Shown here: positions 41,563-51,204 of the stretch, piece by piece | How the letters are laid out: every line of letters begins with the position of its first letter | How positions within the stretch are numbered: position 1 is the first letter of the stretch | DNA from: Syntrophomonas palmitatica JCM 14374 | GTDB taxonomy: Bacteria > Bacillota > Syntrophomonadia > Syntrophomonadales > Syntrophomonadaceae | NCBI RefSeq assembly: GCF_001311885.1 | Contig: NZ_BBCE01000004.1 | Location: forward strand, 91,238 to 155,237 | Length of the DNA: 64,000 nt | Direction of reading: 5' to 3' | The notes under the pieces: model-generated | The model's database searches: none | What the model was told of the DNA's origin: nothing | Seen by the model: the letters and a program-made list of their open reading frames with translations, nothing else | Translations under genes and position numbers: made by a program

Positions 41563-42633
41563 GTGGAAGCCATTTATCAGGAAAAATTTAGAAAGTACCT
41601 GCAGATGCTGGCTCCGGGGACCTTGTTCCGTATAGGCATTGAAAATATCCTTCAGGCCAATACCGGAGGGCTGATTGTGGTGGGGGATACACCAGAACTC
41701 ATGAATATTATAAGCGGCGGATTCTATATTAATTCCGATTTTACTCCGGCACGTTTGTATGAATTGGCTAAAATGGACGGGGCTATTATAACCAGCAGTG
41801 ATACCAGCCGCATAATTGTGGCCAATGCGCAACTGGATCCAGATGCCAGCTTGCCCTCATCTGAAACCGGCATTCGCCACCGCACCGCCGAACGGGTGGC
41901 CAAACAAACGGGAAACCTGGTCATAGCTATTTCCCAGCGTCGCAAAGTGGTTACCCTGTACCAGGGGGATATCATTTTCCGTTTACGTGATCTTAATTCC
42001 ATTCTGGTAAAAGCCAATCAGGCCCTGCAAACCCTGGAAAAATACCGTACCGTAATGCTGCGGGAACTTCAGCGCCTGGGAGGACTGGAATTTGAAGATA
42101 TGGTAAACGTATCTGAAGTATGTGAGGTATTGCGGCGGCATATTAAAGTTTTGAATATTGCGGGAGAAATCGAAAATTACATCGCCGAACTGGGCAACGA
42201 AGGCCGACTGGTAAAAATGCAGCTTGACGAAATGATAGTAAATGTTGAAGAAGACGCTTTGTTAATTATCAGAGATTACTCCAATACGGCGGACAAATCG
42301 CCCCAGGAACTGCTTAATACCATGCGGCGCGCCTTTGAAGAAGACATTTCCGATTCGGTGTTTATCGCTCGTATTCTGTCATTGGGTACAGCCAGCAGTC
42401 ACCTGGACCAGCAGGTATCTCCGCGCGGTTACCGCATGCTGCAGAAACTGCCGCGTATCCCGGTAACTATTATTGACAACCTGGTCGAGAGGTTTGGTTT
42501 GCTAATACACATTATGCGGGCCACCATCGAAGAACTGGACGAGGTCGAGGGCATCGGTGAAGTAAGAGCCAGATCGATTAAAAACGGCCTGCGCCGTATG
42601 CAGGAACAGCTGATGCTCGAGTATATGGTATAA
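41563..42633 (+). CDS. disA: DNA integrity scanning protein / diadenylate cyclase DisA
   Basis: 356 residues, GTG 41563 after AAGGGGTGA. DAC domain with the DGA motif (KMDGAIITSS) and the RHR motif (TGIRHRTAERVA), a linker of helices, and a C-terminal helix-hairpin-helix DNA-binding domain (ELDEVEGIGEVRARSIKNGL). Makes c-di-AMP and pauses at branched DNA; the neighbour RadA regulates it in Bacillus (known). Confidence 0.96.
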   Translation: MEAIYQEKFRKYLQMLAPGTLFRIGIENILQANTGGLIVVGDTPELMNIISGGFYINSDFTPARLYELAKMDGAIITSSDTSRIIVANAQLDPDASLPSSETGIRHRTAERVAKQTGNLVIAISQRRKVVTLYQGDIIFRLRDLNSILVKANQALQTLEKYRTVMLRELQRLGGLEFEDMVNVSEVCEVLRRHIKVLNIAGEIENYIAELGNEGRLVKMQLDEMIVNVEEDALLIIRDYSNTADKSPQELLNTMRRAFEEDISDSVFIARILSLGTASSHLDQQVSPRGYRMLQKLPRIPVTIIDNLVERFGLLIHIMRATIEELDEVEGIGEVRARSIKNGLRRMQEQLMLEYMV

Positions 42634-42640
42634 GTAAAAA

Positions 42641-42667
42641 ATTAGCCACAGATTTATCACAGCTTTA
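42641..42667. repeat. ATTAGCCAC dispersed repeat copy after disA
   Basis: ATTAGCCACAGATTTATCAC AG matches the copies after mcsB (37271) and after the LhgO-like gene (7884). Here it begins 7 bases after the stop rather than supplying it. Confidence 0.55.
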
Positions 42668-42705
42668 TTTTTCTTTCAGGCTTTGTTCAAAATCTTTATG
42701 TATAT

Positions 42706-42739
42706 AAAAACCGGTTCAAATGACATTGAACCGGTTTTT
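42706..42739. terminator. Bidirectional terminator between disA and the convergent minus-strand gene
   Basis: AAAAACCGGTTCAA (42706-42719) and TTGAACCGGTTTTT (42726-42739) form a perfect 14-bp stem with a 6-base loop, with A and T tracts usable on either strand. Confidence 0.85.
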
Positions 42740-42783
42740 CAATCTTACAATCAAACAAAACCTCTTCACCAAACGGGTTTGTT

Positions 42784-43182
42784 TTAGGTCATATTAAATA
42801 TGCCGAGAGCCGAGGCCTTTTTGTATTCTTTAATAAATACGTCATACATGCTGATATTCAAGGTATTGCAGAGAGCGGCGGTATAAAAAAGCATTTTCCC
42901 AAGTTCGGTAACAATTATGTCTTCACAATTGGGACACAGCTCGCCTTTGATGTGACTGTTAAGAATATCTTTGAGTTCCTGGAAAGAATCTATATCTTCA
43001 GGATAAGTAGTCTTTTCGGCGAGAATGGATAAACAACCACAACCGGTGACTGATTTGGTTACAGCGCGGTTAACCCGGCAGCTGGCTTCGGACAGCTTGG
43101 AAAGAATATCTAAAATGCTGCGGTGTCTTATCAGCAGGTCCCCTACCACATTCTGAAACTCATCACAAATCAAGTCCTTCAT
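42784..43182 (-). CDS. Conserved clostridial protein of unknown function, cysteine-rich helical
   Basis: About 132 residues if it starts MKDLICDEFQ (ATG 43182; an ATG at 43203 is also open). Mostly helical, with VTGCGCLSI and GELCPNCEDI cysteine pairs that could bind metal. The C-terminal ELGKMLFYTAALCNTL resembles a MazG-type ExxK helix but lacks the full motif. Similar proteins lie next to disA in several clostridia (recollection, not checked). Single minus-strand gene in a plus-strand neighbourhood. Confidence 0.7.
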   Translation of the reverse strand: MKDLICDEFQNVVGDLLIRHRSILDILSKLSEASCRVNRAVTKSVTGCGCLSILAEKTTYPEDIDSFQELKDILNSHIKGELCPNCEDIIVTELGKMLFYTAALCNTLNISMYDVFIKEYKKASALGIFNMT

Positions 43183-43339
43183 GTAAAGACTTGCCCCCTT
43201 CAACCCGCTTATTTCCTAAATTATAGCTTTTCCCGGGACCATTTGTCAATTAGACCCCCGGCTGGAAAGCAGCGTGACATTTCATCAATTATTTGGAATT
43301 AGCGGTATAAATCCGCACCTGTAATAGAAGAATATTTAT

Positions 43340-44461
43340 ATGGGGGTGCATTTATATGCAAATAAAACAAAAAATTTCCAAAAATCTGTTGGGAGCAGCT
43401 TGATATTTACGGTTTGGGCTGTCTATACCGGCAGCCTGTTTATGAAGCTGAATTGGCTGCATGGCATGGGAATAGGCATCATATCATGGTTAGCATTTTA
43501 TTATTTTCTGGTATTTTTAAAAGGACGATTGCGGTATTTGCAGAGAGCGATTGACTTCAAGCTGGATAATATTGCCATAGACTCCCTGCTGGGGGGGAGT
43601 CTGGGCCTGCTGCTGGGCGTAATCGTTGGCGGAATCTGCACCTATCCTATTTCCCTGCTGCAAGTTCCCTTTAGTTATCTAACCATAGTAGTTTTTATTA
43701 TTGCAGCTTATATAGGCTTAAAACTTGGTTCCCGGCGGGGGGGCGAGATTATGGGTTTCTTGCCTTTGATCCCGAAAACTTCGGTGGAAGACTCCCCGGG
43801 TCCTGCCGGCTATAAGGTTCTAGATACCAGCGCCATAATTGATGGACGGATCTATGACGTATGTTTAAGCAATTTTATTGATGGTCCGTTAATAGTACCC
43901 ACTTTTGTGATTGAGGAATTGCAGCATATAGCCGATTCTTCCGATTCTATGCGCCGTAATAAAGGGCGGCGCGGCCTGGAACTCTTATCTAAAATGCAGA
44001 AACATTCTGGTATAAAAATTGATATAATTGAAGCAAATATTCCCGAGGAAAAAGAGGTTGATGCCAAACTGGTGCGCCTTTGCAAACAGCTCAAAGCCAG
44101 CATTGTAACCAATGATTATAATTTAAACAAAGTCTCTGAACTCCAAGGAATAAAAGTTCTAAATATTAATGAGCTGGCTAATGCAGTAAAAGTTATAGTA
44201 TATCCCGGCGAACATATGCAGGTGAATATTATTAAAGAAGGTAAAGAAAACGGCCAGGGTGTAGGATACCTTGAAGACGGCACCATGGTGGTGGTGGAAA
44301 ATGCCCAGGATGAAATCGGTAATGAAGTAGAAGTAACCGTGACCAGCGTATTTCAAACCGCGGCCGGGCGCATGATATTTACCCGCAAGCTGCGCGATGA
44401 AGGTTCATTGAGCATCAACAGCCCTTTTCGGGAAATACAAGAGGTGAATTTATATGGCTGA
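43340..44461 (+). CDS. Membrane PIN/TRAM-domain protein (YacL-like); N-terminal start uncertain
   Basis: About 370 residues: four transmembrane helices (about 20-135), a PIN nuclease-like domain (KVLDTSAIIDGRIYDVC, VIEELQHIAD, VTNDYNLNKVSELQGI, with the acidic residues), and a C-terminal TRAM RNA-binding domain (QGVGYLEDGTMVVVENA). Usual between disA and ispD. The frame opens at ATG 43340 without a ribosome site, whereas GGGGGTG followed 7 bases later by ATG 43356 encodes MQIKQKISKNLLGAA in another frame. A one-base deletion near 43400 may therefore hide the true start. The stop overlaps ispD by 8 bases. Confidence 0.85.
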   Translation: MGVHLYANKTKNFQKSVGSSLIFTVWAVYTGSLFMKLNWLHGMGIGIISWLAFYYFLVFLKGRLRYLQRAIDFKLDNIAIDSLLGGSLGLLLGVIVGGICTYPISLLQVPFSYLTIVVFIIAAYIGLKLGSRRGGEIMGFLPLIPKTSVEDSPGPAGYKVLDTSAIIDGRIYDVCLSNFIDGPLIVPTFVIEELQHIADSSDSMRRNKGRRGLELLSKMQKHSGIKIDIIEANIPEEKEVDAKLVRLCKQLKASIVTNDYNLNKVSELQGIKVLNINELANAVKVIVYPGEHMQVNIIKEGKENGQGVGYLEDGTMVVVENAQDEIGNEVEVTVTSVFQTAAGRMIFTRKLRDEGSLSINSPFREIQEVNLYG

Positions 44462-45143
44462 CAACCTCAGGGTTGTTATAGCGGCAGCCGGTACAGGCAG
44501 CAGGATGGGCAGCAAGCTTAACAAGCAGTACCTGCTCTTGAATTCACGGCCTATTCTTACTTATTCCCTGGATGTTTTTGAGAATTGCTCTATAGTTGAT
44601 GAAATAGTTATAGTGGCCCACGCTAATGAGATCGAGTATTGTGAAAGAGAAGTGGTTAAAAAGTTCGGATATAAGAAAGTCAGCCGGGTAATTGCCGGGG
44701 GTAAACTGAGACAGGATTCAGTATGGGCCGGACTAAAAAGCCTGAATAAACAAACCTCATATGTGGCTGTGCATGACGGTGCGCGGCCGCTTTTCAGTTC
44801 TCAATTACTTATGGCTTTGCTGGAAGAAGCTAAGGAGTGGGGGGCGGCTATCCCCGGAATTCATGTCAAGGATACCTTAAAAATGGTCGACCGCGATAAT
44901 TTTGTAGCTTTAACCCTTGACCGTTCCAGTGTCGTATCTATTCAAACCCCCCAGGTGTTCAGTTTTAAAGAATTATGTGAGGCCTATGAGAATGCCTACG
45001 AAGAAGCCTATGTAAGCACTGATGACGCGGCTTTATTTGAAAAATATATCGGCCGGGTCAAACTTGTTGCCGGGGAGTACCGCAACATCAAGATTACTAC
45101 CCCGGAAGACCTGACCATAGCCCGCTATTTATTGGAAATGTAA
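44454..45143 (+). CDS. ispD: 2-C-methyl-D-erythritol 4-phosphate cytidylyltransferase
   Basis: 229 residues. CTP-binding motif [26 protein letters not shown], and [14 protein letters not shown] define IspD of the MEP isoprenoid pathway. Overlaps the PIN/TRAM gene and precedes ispF by 13 bases. Confidence 0.96.
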   Translation: MADNLRVVIAAAGTGSRMGSKLNKQYLLLNSRPILTYSLDVFENCSIVDEIVIVAHANEIEYCEREVVKKFGYKKVSRVIAGGKLRQDSVWAGLKSLNKQTSYVAVHDGARPLFSSQLLMALLEEAKEWGAAIPGIHVKDTLKMVDRDNFVALTLDRSSVVSIQTPQVFSFKELCEAYENAYEEAYVSTDDAALFEKYIGRVKLVAGEYRNIKITTPEDLTIARYLLEM

Positions 45144-45156
45144 CGGAGGCATTGAT

Positions 45157-45624
45157 TTGCGGATAGGAACAGGATATGATGTTCATCGCCTGGTGGAGGG
45201 AAGAAAACTTATTTTAGGCGGAGTGGAAATACCCCACGAAACCGGCCTGTTAGGTCATTCTGACGCTGACGTGCTCTTGCATGCCATTTGCGACGCTCTG
45301 CTGGGCGCAGCCGCTCTGGGTGATATCGGCCAGCATTTTCCTGACCATGATGCCAGCTATAAAAACATTTCCAGCCTGAGACTGCTGGAAATAGTTAGAA
45401 ACAAGCTGGACGAAGCCGGTTTCCGGATAGTGAATATAGATAGTACGGTAGCTGCGCAAAAGCCCCGCTTGGCACAACATATTAATACTATGCGGGAAAA
45501 CATCGCCCGGGTTTTAGGTGTACAGATAGGACAGGTTAATGTTAAGGCCACTACCACCGAAGGCCTTGGGTTTGAAGGTGAAGAAAAGGGAATCTCCGCC
45601 CAGGCGGTTGTTTTGATTGAATAA
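45157..45624 (+). CDS. ispF: 2-C-methyl-D-erythritol 2,4-cyclodiphosphate synthase
   Basis: 155 residues, TTG 45157. Metal ligands in GYDVHRL and [14 protein letters not shown]; the active-site loop [16 protein letters not shown] is complete. Trimeric MEP pathway enzyme directly downstream of ispD. Confidence 0.96.
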   Translation: MRIGTGYDVHRLVEGRKLILGGVEIPHETGLLGHSDADVLLHAICDALLGAAALGDIGQHFPDHDASYKNISSLRLLEIVRNKLDEAGFRIVNIDSTVAAQKPRLAQHINTMRENIARVLGVQIGQVNVKATTTEGLGFEGEEKGISAQAVVLIE

Positions 45625-45689
45625 CGGATGTGTTTAAACGCGGCTTTTTGCAGGAAAATAGCCATGTAAGTGATTTAAGCACGCTAAAC

Positions 45690-45738
45690 CATAAAATCAT
45701 GGATAATCTGCGGCGATTTTCTTACTAAATTATGCTGG
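45690..45738. repeat. Dispersed repeat before gltX
   Basis: AAATCATGGATAATCTGCGG CGATTTTCTTACTAAATT resembles the sequence 5' of radA (TAATCTGCGTCTGTTTTCTT ACCAAAT), with about six mismatches over 28 bases. Confidence 0.45.
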
Positions 45739-45747
45739 AGGAAGATT

Positions 45748-47208
45748 ATGAGTAAAGTAAAAGTCAGGTTTGCTCCCAGTCCTACCGGGCCATTACATAT
45801 TGGAGGAGCACGTTCGGCTTTGTTTAATTACCTTTTTGCCGCTCACGAAGGCGGGGAATTTGTTTTACGCATAGAAGATACGGATTTGGAGCGTTCCCGC
45901 CTTGAATATGAAACAGAAATAATCGAGTCCTTAAAATGGCTGGGGATTAAATGGACCGAGGGCATGGAAATCGGCGGGGAAAACGCTCCCTACCGCCAGA
46001 CCGAGAGGCTGGACATATATAAAGAGTACGCTGAGAAGCTGCTGCAAAACGGGCAGGCCTATTACTGCTTTTGCAGCGAGGAAGAATTAGAAAACGAACG
46101 ATGGGCTATGATGGAAAAAGGTGAAATGCCCAGGTATTCAGGAAAATGCAGGCATCTCAGCCAGGCTGAAATAGACAGCAAAAAAGCTCAGGGTATGAAG
46201 CCTACTCTCAGGTTCCGGGTTCCTTCGCATAATGTTTATGTTGTCGATGATCTGGTCCGGGGAAAGGTTAGTTTTGAAAGCAAAAATGAGGGCGATTTTA
46301 TAATTATGAAGTCTGACGGCTTGCCTACCTACAATTTTGCCGTGGTAATCGATGATGTGTTAATGGGAATTACGCATGTTATCCGCGCGGAAGAACACCT
46401 GTCCAACACCCCGCGCCAGCTTATGATTTATGACGCGCTGAACTTAAAGAGACCTGAATTTGCGCATATTTCGCTTATTATGGGCAGTGACCGCCAGAAA
46501 ATGAGCAAACGCCACGGCGCTACTTCATTAATACAATACCGGGAAATGGGCTATCTGCCTGAGGCGCTCTTTAACTTTTTGGCTCTGTTGGGGTGGTCTC
46601 CGGAAGGTGAAAAAGAAATACTCTCCCATCAGGAAATAATCGAGGCCTTTAACCTGGAGAGAGTGGCTAAAAGCCCGGCAGTTTTTGATTTAGACAAATT
46701 GAACTGGCTTAACCAGCAATATATAAGAAGCAAATCCATTTCAGAATTGGAGTCAATACTGCAGCCTTTTATAGAAAATACTCCTTTTGCTGAATCGATA
46801 AAACGGTTAGACGAACAGGGTCTGTCCATCCTGATTGAGTCTCTGCGCGACCGGATTACAAGTTTGAGTGACGTAGGAGAACAGGCGGGAATATTTTTCC
46901 TGGAACCCAGTTATGAAGGTGAAGCTCTGGATGTACTGGCAGGTGATTCTGCCAGACAGGTATTGGAGAAATTCCAAGCCAGCCTGCCCTTTTTCCACGA
47001 TGCCTCGGAGATTAAGCAATTTATGAAAACCTTGACCAAAGAACTGGGGCTTAAGCCCAAGGATGTATTTATGCCTGTACGTTGCGCTTTGACCGGCAGC
47101 AGTCACGGGCCGGATTTGGCTCACCTGCTATTAGTATGGGGTCGCGAAGAAAGCCTGCGCCGGGTTAAAAAGTGCCTGGATTTTATAAGCAATAGGGACA
47201 ATGGGTAA
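45748..47208 (+). CDS. gltX: Glutamyl-tRNA synthetase
   Basis: 486 residues. Class I signatures: HIGH as [19 protein letters not shown] and KMSKS as [17 protein letters not shown] and the C-terminal anticodon-binding helices are typical. No gatCAB genes are in the window, so whether it also charges tRNA-Gln is unknown. Confidence 0.96.
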   Translation: MSKVKVRFAPSPTGPLHIGGARSALFNYLFAAHEGGEFVLRIEDTDLERSRLEYETEIIESLKWLGIKWTEGMEIGGENAPYRQTERLDIYKEYAEKLLQNGQAYYCFCSEEELENERWAMMEKGEMPRYSGKCRHLSQAEIDSKKAQGMKPTLRFRVPSHNVYVVDDLVRGKVSFESKNEGDFIIMKSDGLPTYNFAVVIDDVLMGITHVIRAEEHLSNTPRQLMIYDALNLKRPEFAHISLIMGSDRQKMSKRHGATSLIQYREMGYLPEALFNFLALLGWSPEGEKEILSHQEIIEAFNLERVAKSPAVFDLDKLNWLNQQYIRSKSISELESILQPFIENTPFAESIKRLDEQGLSILIESLRDRITSLSDVGEQAGIFFLEPSYEGEALDVLAGDSARQVLEKFQASLPFFHDASEIKQFMKTLTKELGLKPKDVFMPVRCALTGSSHGPDLAHLLLVWGREESLRRVKKCLDFISNRDNG

Positions 47209-47356
47209 AAACAACCCAGCATTATCACAAATATACAAAAAATTCGGACATGATGTGATAATAATGACAAATAATCTACAAAATCATGCAGGTATATGGC
47301 CTGGCCTTGACGAAATCATGTAGTAAAAATTAACGGTTTTCGGGAAGGTGACAGGC

Positions 47357-48214
47357 GTGACGAGTATTGTTATTATAGGCGCGGGACAAGGAGGAACGGC
47401 TATCCTGCGCAACCTTATGGGAATTCCCAATTTCAAAGTCCTGGGAATTTGTGATGTCAGCGCTCAGGCGCCCGGGATATTACTGGCTCAAAAGTCTGGA
47501 ATTCCTACCTATTCGGATTTGATAAAAACTCTGGCAATTCCGGGTATTGATGTGTTGATCGAGGCTACAGGCAATGCCCGGGTGCAGGAGATAATCAATC
47601 AGAACCTGTCAGAGAATACTTCATTGATTGATGCTCACGGCGCTAATCTGATGATGAGCATGGTTGAAGCCCGTGAGGAAATGCTGCGTGAGCTGCATAA
47701 AGAAGCGGAGAAACTGGCGGGTATGTCCGGGGACTTGAACGCTACGGTTCAAAACGTCAGCAGCATTGTGGAAGAAGTAGCCCGGTATGCTCAGAATGTA
47801 TCCAACCAGAGCAGGCAGTTGAGCGAATCGGCGCGGGAAGCCCTGGGGCATTTAAGTGAAACGGGTGAAGTGCTTAAAATTATTAGTTCCACTGCACAAC
47901 AAACTAAATTGCTGGGCTTTAACGCAGCAATCGAAGCTGCCCGCAGTGGTGAGCACGGCCGGGGTTTTGCGGTGGTAGCGGATGAAGTGCGTAAACTGGC
48001 TGAATACAGTACTGAATCTGTAACGAAAATCTCTCGTATTTTAAATAACATTCAGCAATCGGTGCAGGTAATAACCGGCGGGGTATCAGAAACCGGCGAG
48101 TCCGTGCAAAAACAAGCCGATCTCACCCAGTCGGTTTTTGCCAATATTCAGCAGCTGGGAGCTATGGCCGAAGACCTTACCCAAACGGCGATTCGTCTGA
48201 CGGAATTGAGCTGA
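47357..48214 (+). CDS. Soluble methyl-accepting chemotaxis protein with N-terminal Rossmann domain
   Basis: 285 residues from GTG 47357 after GGGAAGG. No transmembrane segment. Residues 1-105 form a Rossmann-type NAD(P)-binding fold: [14 protein letters not shown] (GxGxxG), [23 protein letters not shown], as in homoserine/aspartate or GFO/IDH dehydrogenases, but the catalytic domain is missing. Residues 110-285 are a receptor coiled coil with the CheA/CheW-binding tip [20 protein letters not shown] and [13 protein letters not shown]. It probably senses a cytoplasmic nucleotide or metabolite (inference). The methylation sites are not evident. Confidence 0.85.
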   Translation: MTSIVIIGAGQGGTAILRNLMGIPNFKVLGICDVSAQAPGILLAQKSGIPTYSDLIKTLAIPGIDVLIEATGNARVQEIINQNLSENTSLIDAHGANLMMSMVEAREEMLRELHKEAEKLAGMSGDLNATVQNVSSIVEEVARYAQNVSNQSRQLSESAREALGHLSETGEVLKIISSTAQQTKLLGFNAAIEAARSGEHGRGFAVVADEVRKLAEYSTESVTKISRILNNIQQSVQVITGGVSETGESVQKQADLTQSVFANIQQLGAMAEDLTQTAIRLTELS

Positions 48215-48220
48215 CCATAG

Positions 48221-48249
48221 TTGACATAAAAATATGAGCTGCATATAAT
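48221..48249 (+). promoter_or_regulatory. Consensus sigma-A promoter of the cysE-cysS unit
   Basis: TTGACA (48221-48226), 17 bases, TATAAT (48244-48249): a perfect match to both boxes, leading into the T-box leader. Confidence 0.9.
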
Positions 48250-48289
48250 TTGGATATACAATTATATATTAATGTGATGAATGGGATAA

Positions 48290-48505
48290 GTAGGCGGCTA
48301 TCGCTGGCAGAGAAGAGGGGTCACCGGCTGAAAGCCTCTCCAAGTATGAAGCCGTCCGAATATGCGCCCGGGAACAGGTATGTTGAACTATAGTAGGCAT
48401 ACCCGGCTGTGCCGTTAAACATGGTGAGGGGAGTGCTGATAGCGCTCAATTAGAGTGGAACCGCGGAAGTTTGCCTTCCGTCTCTTGGAGACGGAAGGCT
48501 TTTTT
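48290..48505 (+). promoter_or_regulatory. T-box leader, cysteine-specific, upstream of cysE-cysS
   Basis: Stem I contains the GCAGAGAAG (GA) motif near 48308. A specifier candidate TGC (Cys) lies at 48363-48365 in GAATATGCGCCCGG. The T-box sequence AGAGTGGAACCGCGG is at 48452-48466. A 12-bp terminator GCCTTCCGTCTC/GAGACGGAAGGC (48473-48484 with 48488-48499) with a T run follows. Uncharged tRNA-Cys should stabilise the antiterminator and turn on cysE and cysS (known mechanism). Confidence 0.92.
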
Positions 48506-48522
48506 AATGGAAGGGGGACAAT

Positions 48523-49245
48523 ATGTTTAAGACATTAAAACGAGAGATGCAGGTTATTTTTGAAAGGGACCCGGCGGCACGGAGCGTAATGGAGGTGCTG
48601 TTCTTTTATCCCGGCTTTCACGCTATAATAAATCATCGCGCAGCTCATTTTCTGTACAAAAGCAAGCTCTACTTTTTAGCGCGGATGGTTTCGCACATCA
48701 GCCGTTTCTTAACCGGGATAGAAATACATCCGGGCGCCAGGATAGGCCATGGTTTTTTTATTGACCATGGCAGTGGTATAGTTATAGGAGAAACAACCGA
48801 AATAGGTGATAATGTTACTCTTTACCAGGGAGTGACCCTGGGAGGCACCGGCAAACAAAAAGGCAAACGTCATCCTACCATCGGAAATAATGTTACTATT
48901 GCTGCCGGCGCCAAGGTGCTGGGATCGTTTACTGTAGGCAATAATGTCAAAATAGGGGCCGGTTCGGTAGTGCTGAAAACTGTCCCTGATAATTGCACAG
49001 TAGTTGGGGTTCCAGGCAGGATTGTAATCCAGGATGGCATGAAAATTGAAGACGGGCGGGCTGAAGTAGACCTGGAGCATCACCTTTTGCCCGACCCCAT
49101 TGCCGATACCCTGGCAGCCTTGCAGAAACGGATTGACGAACTGGAGAAAAAATTAGAAAAGACAGAAAGGGAGGCTGCTCAAAATGCAGGTATACAACAC
49201 CCTGGGTGGAAGAAAAGAAGAATTGAGAACTCTGAGTCCGCATAG
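48523..49245 (+). CDS. cysE: Serine O-acetyltransferase
   Basis: 240 residues. Left-handed beta-helix hexapeptide enzyme: [40 protein letters not shown], and [12 protein letters not shown]. Makes O-acetylserine from serine and acetyl-CoA for cysteine synthesis. The C-terminal tail (about 195-240) is charged and helical; the last 62 bases overlap the cysS start. Controlled by the T-box. Confidence 0.93.
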   Translation: MFKTLKREMQVIFERDPAARSVMEVLFFYPGFHAIINHRAAHFLYKSKLYFLARMVSHISRFLTGIEIHPGARIGHGFFIDHGSGIVIGETTEIGDNVTLYQGVTLGGTGKQKGKRHPTIGNNVTIAAGAKVLGSFTVGNNVKIGAGSVVLKTVPDNCTVVGVPGRIVIQDGMKIEDGRAEVDLEHHLLPDPIADTLAALQKRIDELEKKLEKTEREAAQNAGIQHPGWKKRRIENSESA

Positions 49246-50770
49246 AGTCAAAATATATGTTTGCGGTCCCACTACCTACAACTATATCCACTTGGGAAAC
49301 GCCAGGCCTCTGGTGGTTTTTGACAGCCTGCGCCGCTATCTCGAATACTGCGGTTATAAGGTTGATTATGTTCAGAACTTTACTGATGTTGATGATAAGA
49401 TAATTAACCGGGCTATTGAAGAGAACGATGACCCCATGGCTTTAGCGGCGCGATATATAGACGAATATTTCGTGGATGCCCAGGCCTTGAATATTCGGGA
49501 GGCTGCAGTTCATCCCCGGGTTAGCCAGCATATCCCACAAATTATTAACGCTGTCCAGGGGTTGATTGATAAAGGCCATGCCTATGAACTAGAGGGCGAT
49601 GTATACTACCGGGTGCGATCTTTTCCTGCCTATGGGAGACTTTCGGGGCGTGAACAGGAAGAGATGCTGGCGGGAGCCCGGGTGGAAGTGGATCAGCGTA
49701 AGGAGGACCCGGCGGATTTTGCCCTGTGGAAAGCCGCCAAAGCTGGCGAACCAGCCTGGGACAGTCCCTGGGGTCCAGGCCGTCCTGGATGGCACATAGA
49801 ATGTTCAGTAATGTCCACCTTGTATTTGGGTGATACTATAGACATTCATGGCGGCGGGAGCGATTTAATATTTCCTCATCATGAAAATGAAATAGCCCAG
49901 GCTGAGGCATTAACCGGAAAGACTTTTGTAAACTATTGGATGCACAATGGCTTTATCACCATTAATAAAGAAAAAATGTCCAAGTCAGCCGGTAATTTCT
50001 TTCTGTTGCGCGATATACTGGCTAAATTCCCGGCCGATGTTGTGCGATATTATCTCATCGCAACCCACTACCGCAGCCCCCTGGATTTTGATGACGGGAA
50101 GCTGGAAGAAGCGCGCCGCGCCCTGGGAAGGCTGAAAAACAGCCTGCTTTTAGCGCAAGAGTTTTTAGGAGAAAATGTACCCCCGGATGAAATGTCTGCG
50201 GACAGCGAATTTCTAAATAACCTGGCTGAGATTAAAAAGGATTTTTGTTGCGCCCTGGATGATGATTTCAATACAGCCCTGGCGATGGCGTCACTTTTTG
50301 ACCTGGCCCACCAGCTTAATAGTATTATAGCTAAGGCGGAAAAAACCGAGGAGAACTGCGCCGCAGTTTACCGGGGCATGACCATGTTAAAAGAACTGGG
50401 CAATGTGCTGGGCATATTTTTTACCTCAGCCCTGGCGCAGGATTTGCCTGTAGAAGACTTGTTGCAAATATTTACGGAACTGCGCCAGGAAGCCCGGCAG
50501 GAAAAGAACTATGCGCTGGCTGACGAACTGCGCGATTTTTTGACTGAACAAGGTATCAAACTGGAAGATACGGCTCAGGGTAATCGTTATCGCTTCGAAG
50601 CCGCGCCGTCTTTTGAGTCCTTGGTGGACAAACTCTTATCTTTGCGAAGTTATTATAAGCAAGAGAAGCAGTATAAGCATGCAGATTACATTCGTGATCG
50701 GCTGCAGGAAGCAGGCATATTGGTTGAAGACACCAGGGAAGGGGCCAGGTGGAAGTTTGCTGAAGCATGA
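49184..50770 (+). CDS. cysS: Cysteinyl-tRNA synthetase with duplicated C-terminal tail
   Basis: 528 residues, longer than the usual 460-480. Zinc/adenylation site [18 protein letters not shown] (HIGH variant HLGN), HIECSVMS, and KMSKSAGN (KMSKS). At the C-terminus the segment around [16 protein letters not shown] (about 437-470) recurs as [16 protein letters not shown] (about 490-528), each ending LEDT/VEDT and a basic-aromatic close: a tandem duplication of the family tail. ATG 49184 with GGGAGGC overlaps cysE by 62 bases. Confidence 0.95.
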   Translation: MQVYNTLGGRKEELRTLSPHRVKIYVCGPTTYNYIHLGNARPLVVFDSLRRYLEYCGYKVDYVQNFTDVDDKIINRAIEENDDPMALAARYIDEYFVDAQALNIREAAVHPRVSQHIPQIINAVQGLIDKGHAYELEGDVYYRVRSFPAYGRLSGREQEEMLAGARVEVDQRKEDPADFALWKAAKAGEPAWDSPWGPGRPGWHIECSVMSTLYLGDTIDIHGGGSDLIFPHHENEIAQAEALTGKTFVNYWMHNGFITINKEKMSKSAGNFFLLRDILAKFPADVVRYYLIATHYRSPLDFDDGKLEEARRALGRLKNSLLLAQEFLGENVPPDEMSADSEFLNNLAEIKKDFCCALDDDFNTALAMASLFDLAHQLNSIIAKAEKTEENCAAVYRGMTMLKELGNVLGIFFTSALAQDLPVEDLLQIFTELRQEARQEKNYALADELRDFLTEQGIKLEDTAQGNRYRFEAAPSFESLVDKLLSLRSYYKQEKQYKHADYIRDRLQEAGILVEDTREGARWKFAEA

Positions 50771-51158
50771 AATCATTGATGAGAAAACACTGCGCGAGTT
50801 TTCACCGGTCGCTCTCGCCTATGTTGGCGATGCTGTTTTCGAACTGGCAGTGCGGACCAGGGTTATGACCGGCAGCCGCAAAAAAGTGCGGGAATTACAC
50901 CTGGAAACCGTGAGTATGGTGCGGGCTGAGAGTCAGGCCCGGGTTCTCAAACAACTGCTGCGGGGATTAAGCGAAGATGAAAAAGATATCGTAAGGAGAG
51001 GACGCAATGCCAAATCCTCTCCGCCCAAAAACGCCGATCCTGCGGATTACCAGCTCAGCACCGGCTTTGAGGCTTTGCTGGGGTGGCTTTACCTGCAGGG
51101 TGAAGAAAAACGTTTACAATATTTATTAGACCTGGCCTTATCAGGGGTGGAAGAATAG
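50757..51158 (+). CDS. mrnC: Mini-ribonuclease III (MrnC)
   Basis: 133 residues from TTG 50757, with AGGTGG 4 bases upstream, overlapping the end of cysS. RNase III catalytic domain without dsRBD: SPVALAYVGDAVFELAVRTR (acidic catalytic Asp) and YQLSTGFEALLGWLYL. Matures 23S rRNA in Firmicutes (known). cysS-mrnC-rlmB is a classical gene order. Confidence 0.93.
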   Translation: MLKHEIIDEKTLREFSPVALAYVGDAVFELAVRTRVMTGSRKKVRELHLETVSMVRAESQARVLKQLLRGLSEDEKDIVRRGRNAKSSPPKNADPADYQLSTGFEALLGWLYLQGEEKRLQYLLDLALSGVEE

Positions 51159-51204
51159 GTGTTTGGATCTGGATTACGTAGAATGGTAATGAGGAGGATG
51201 AGAG

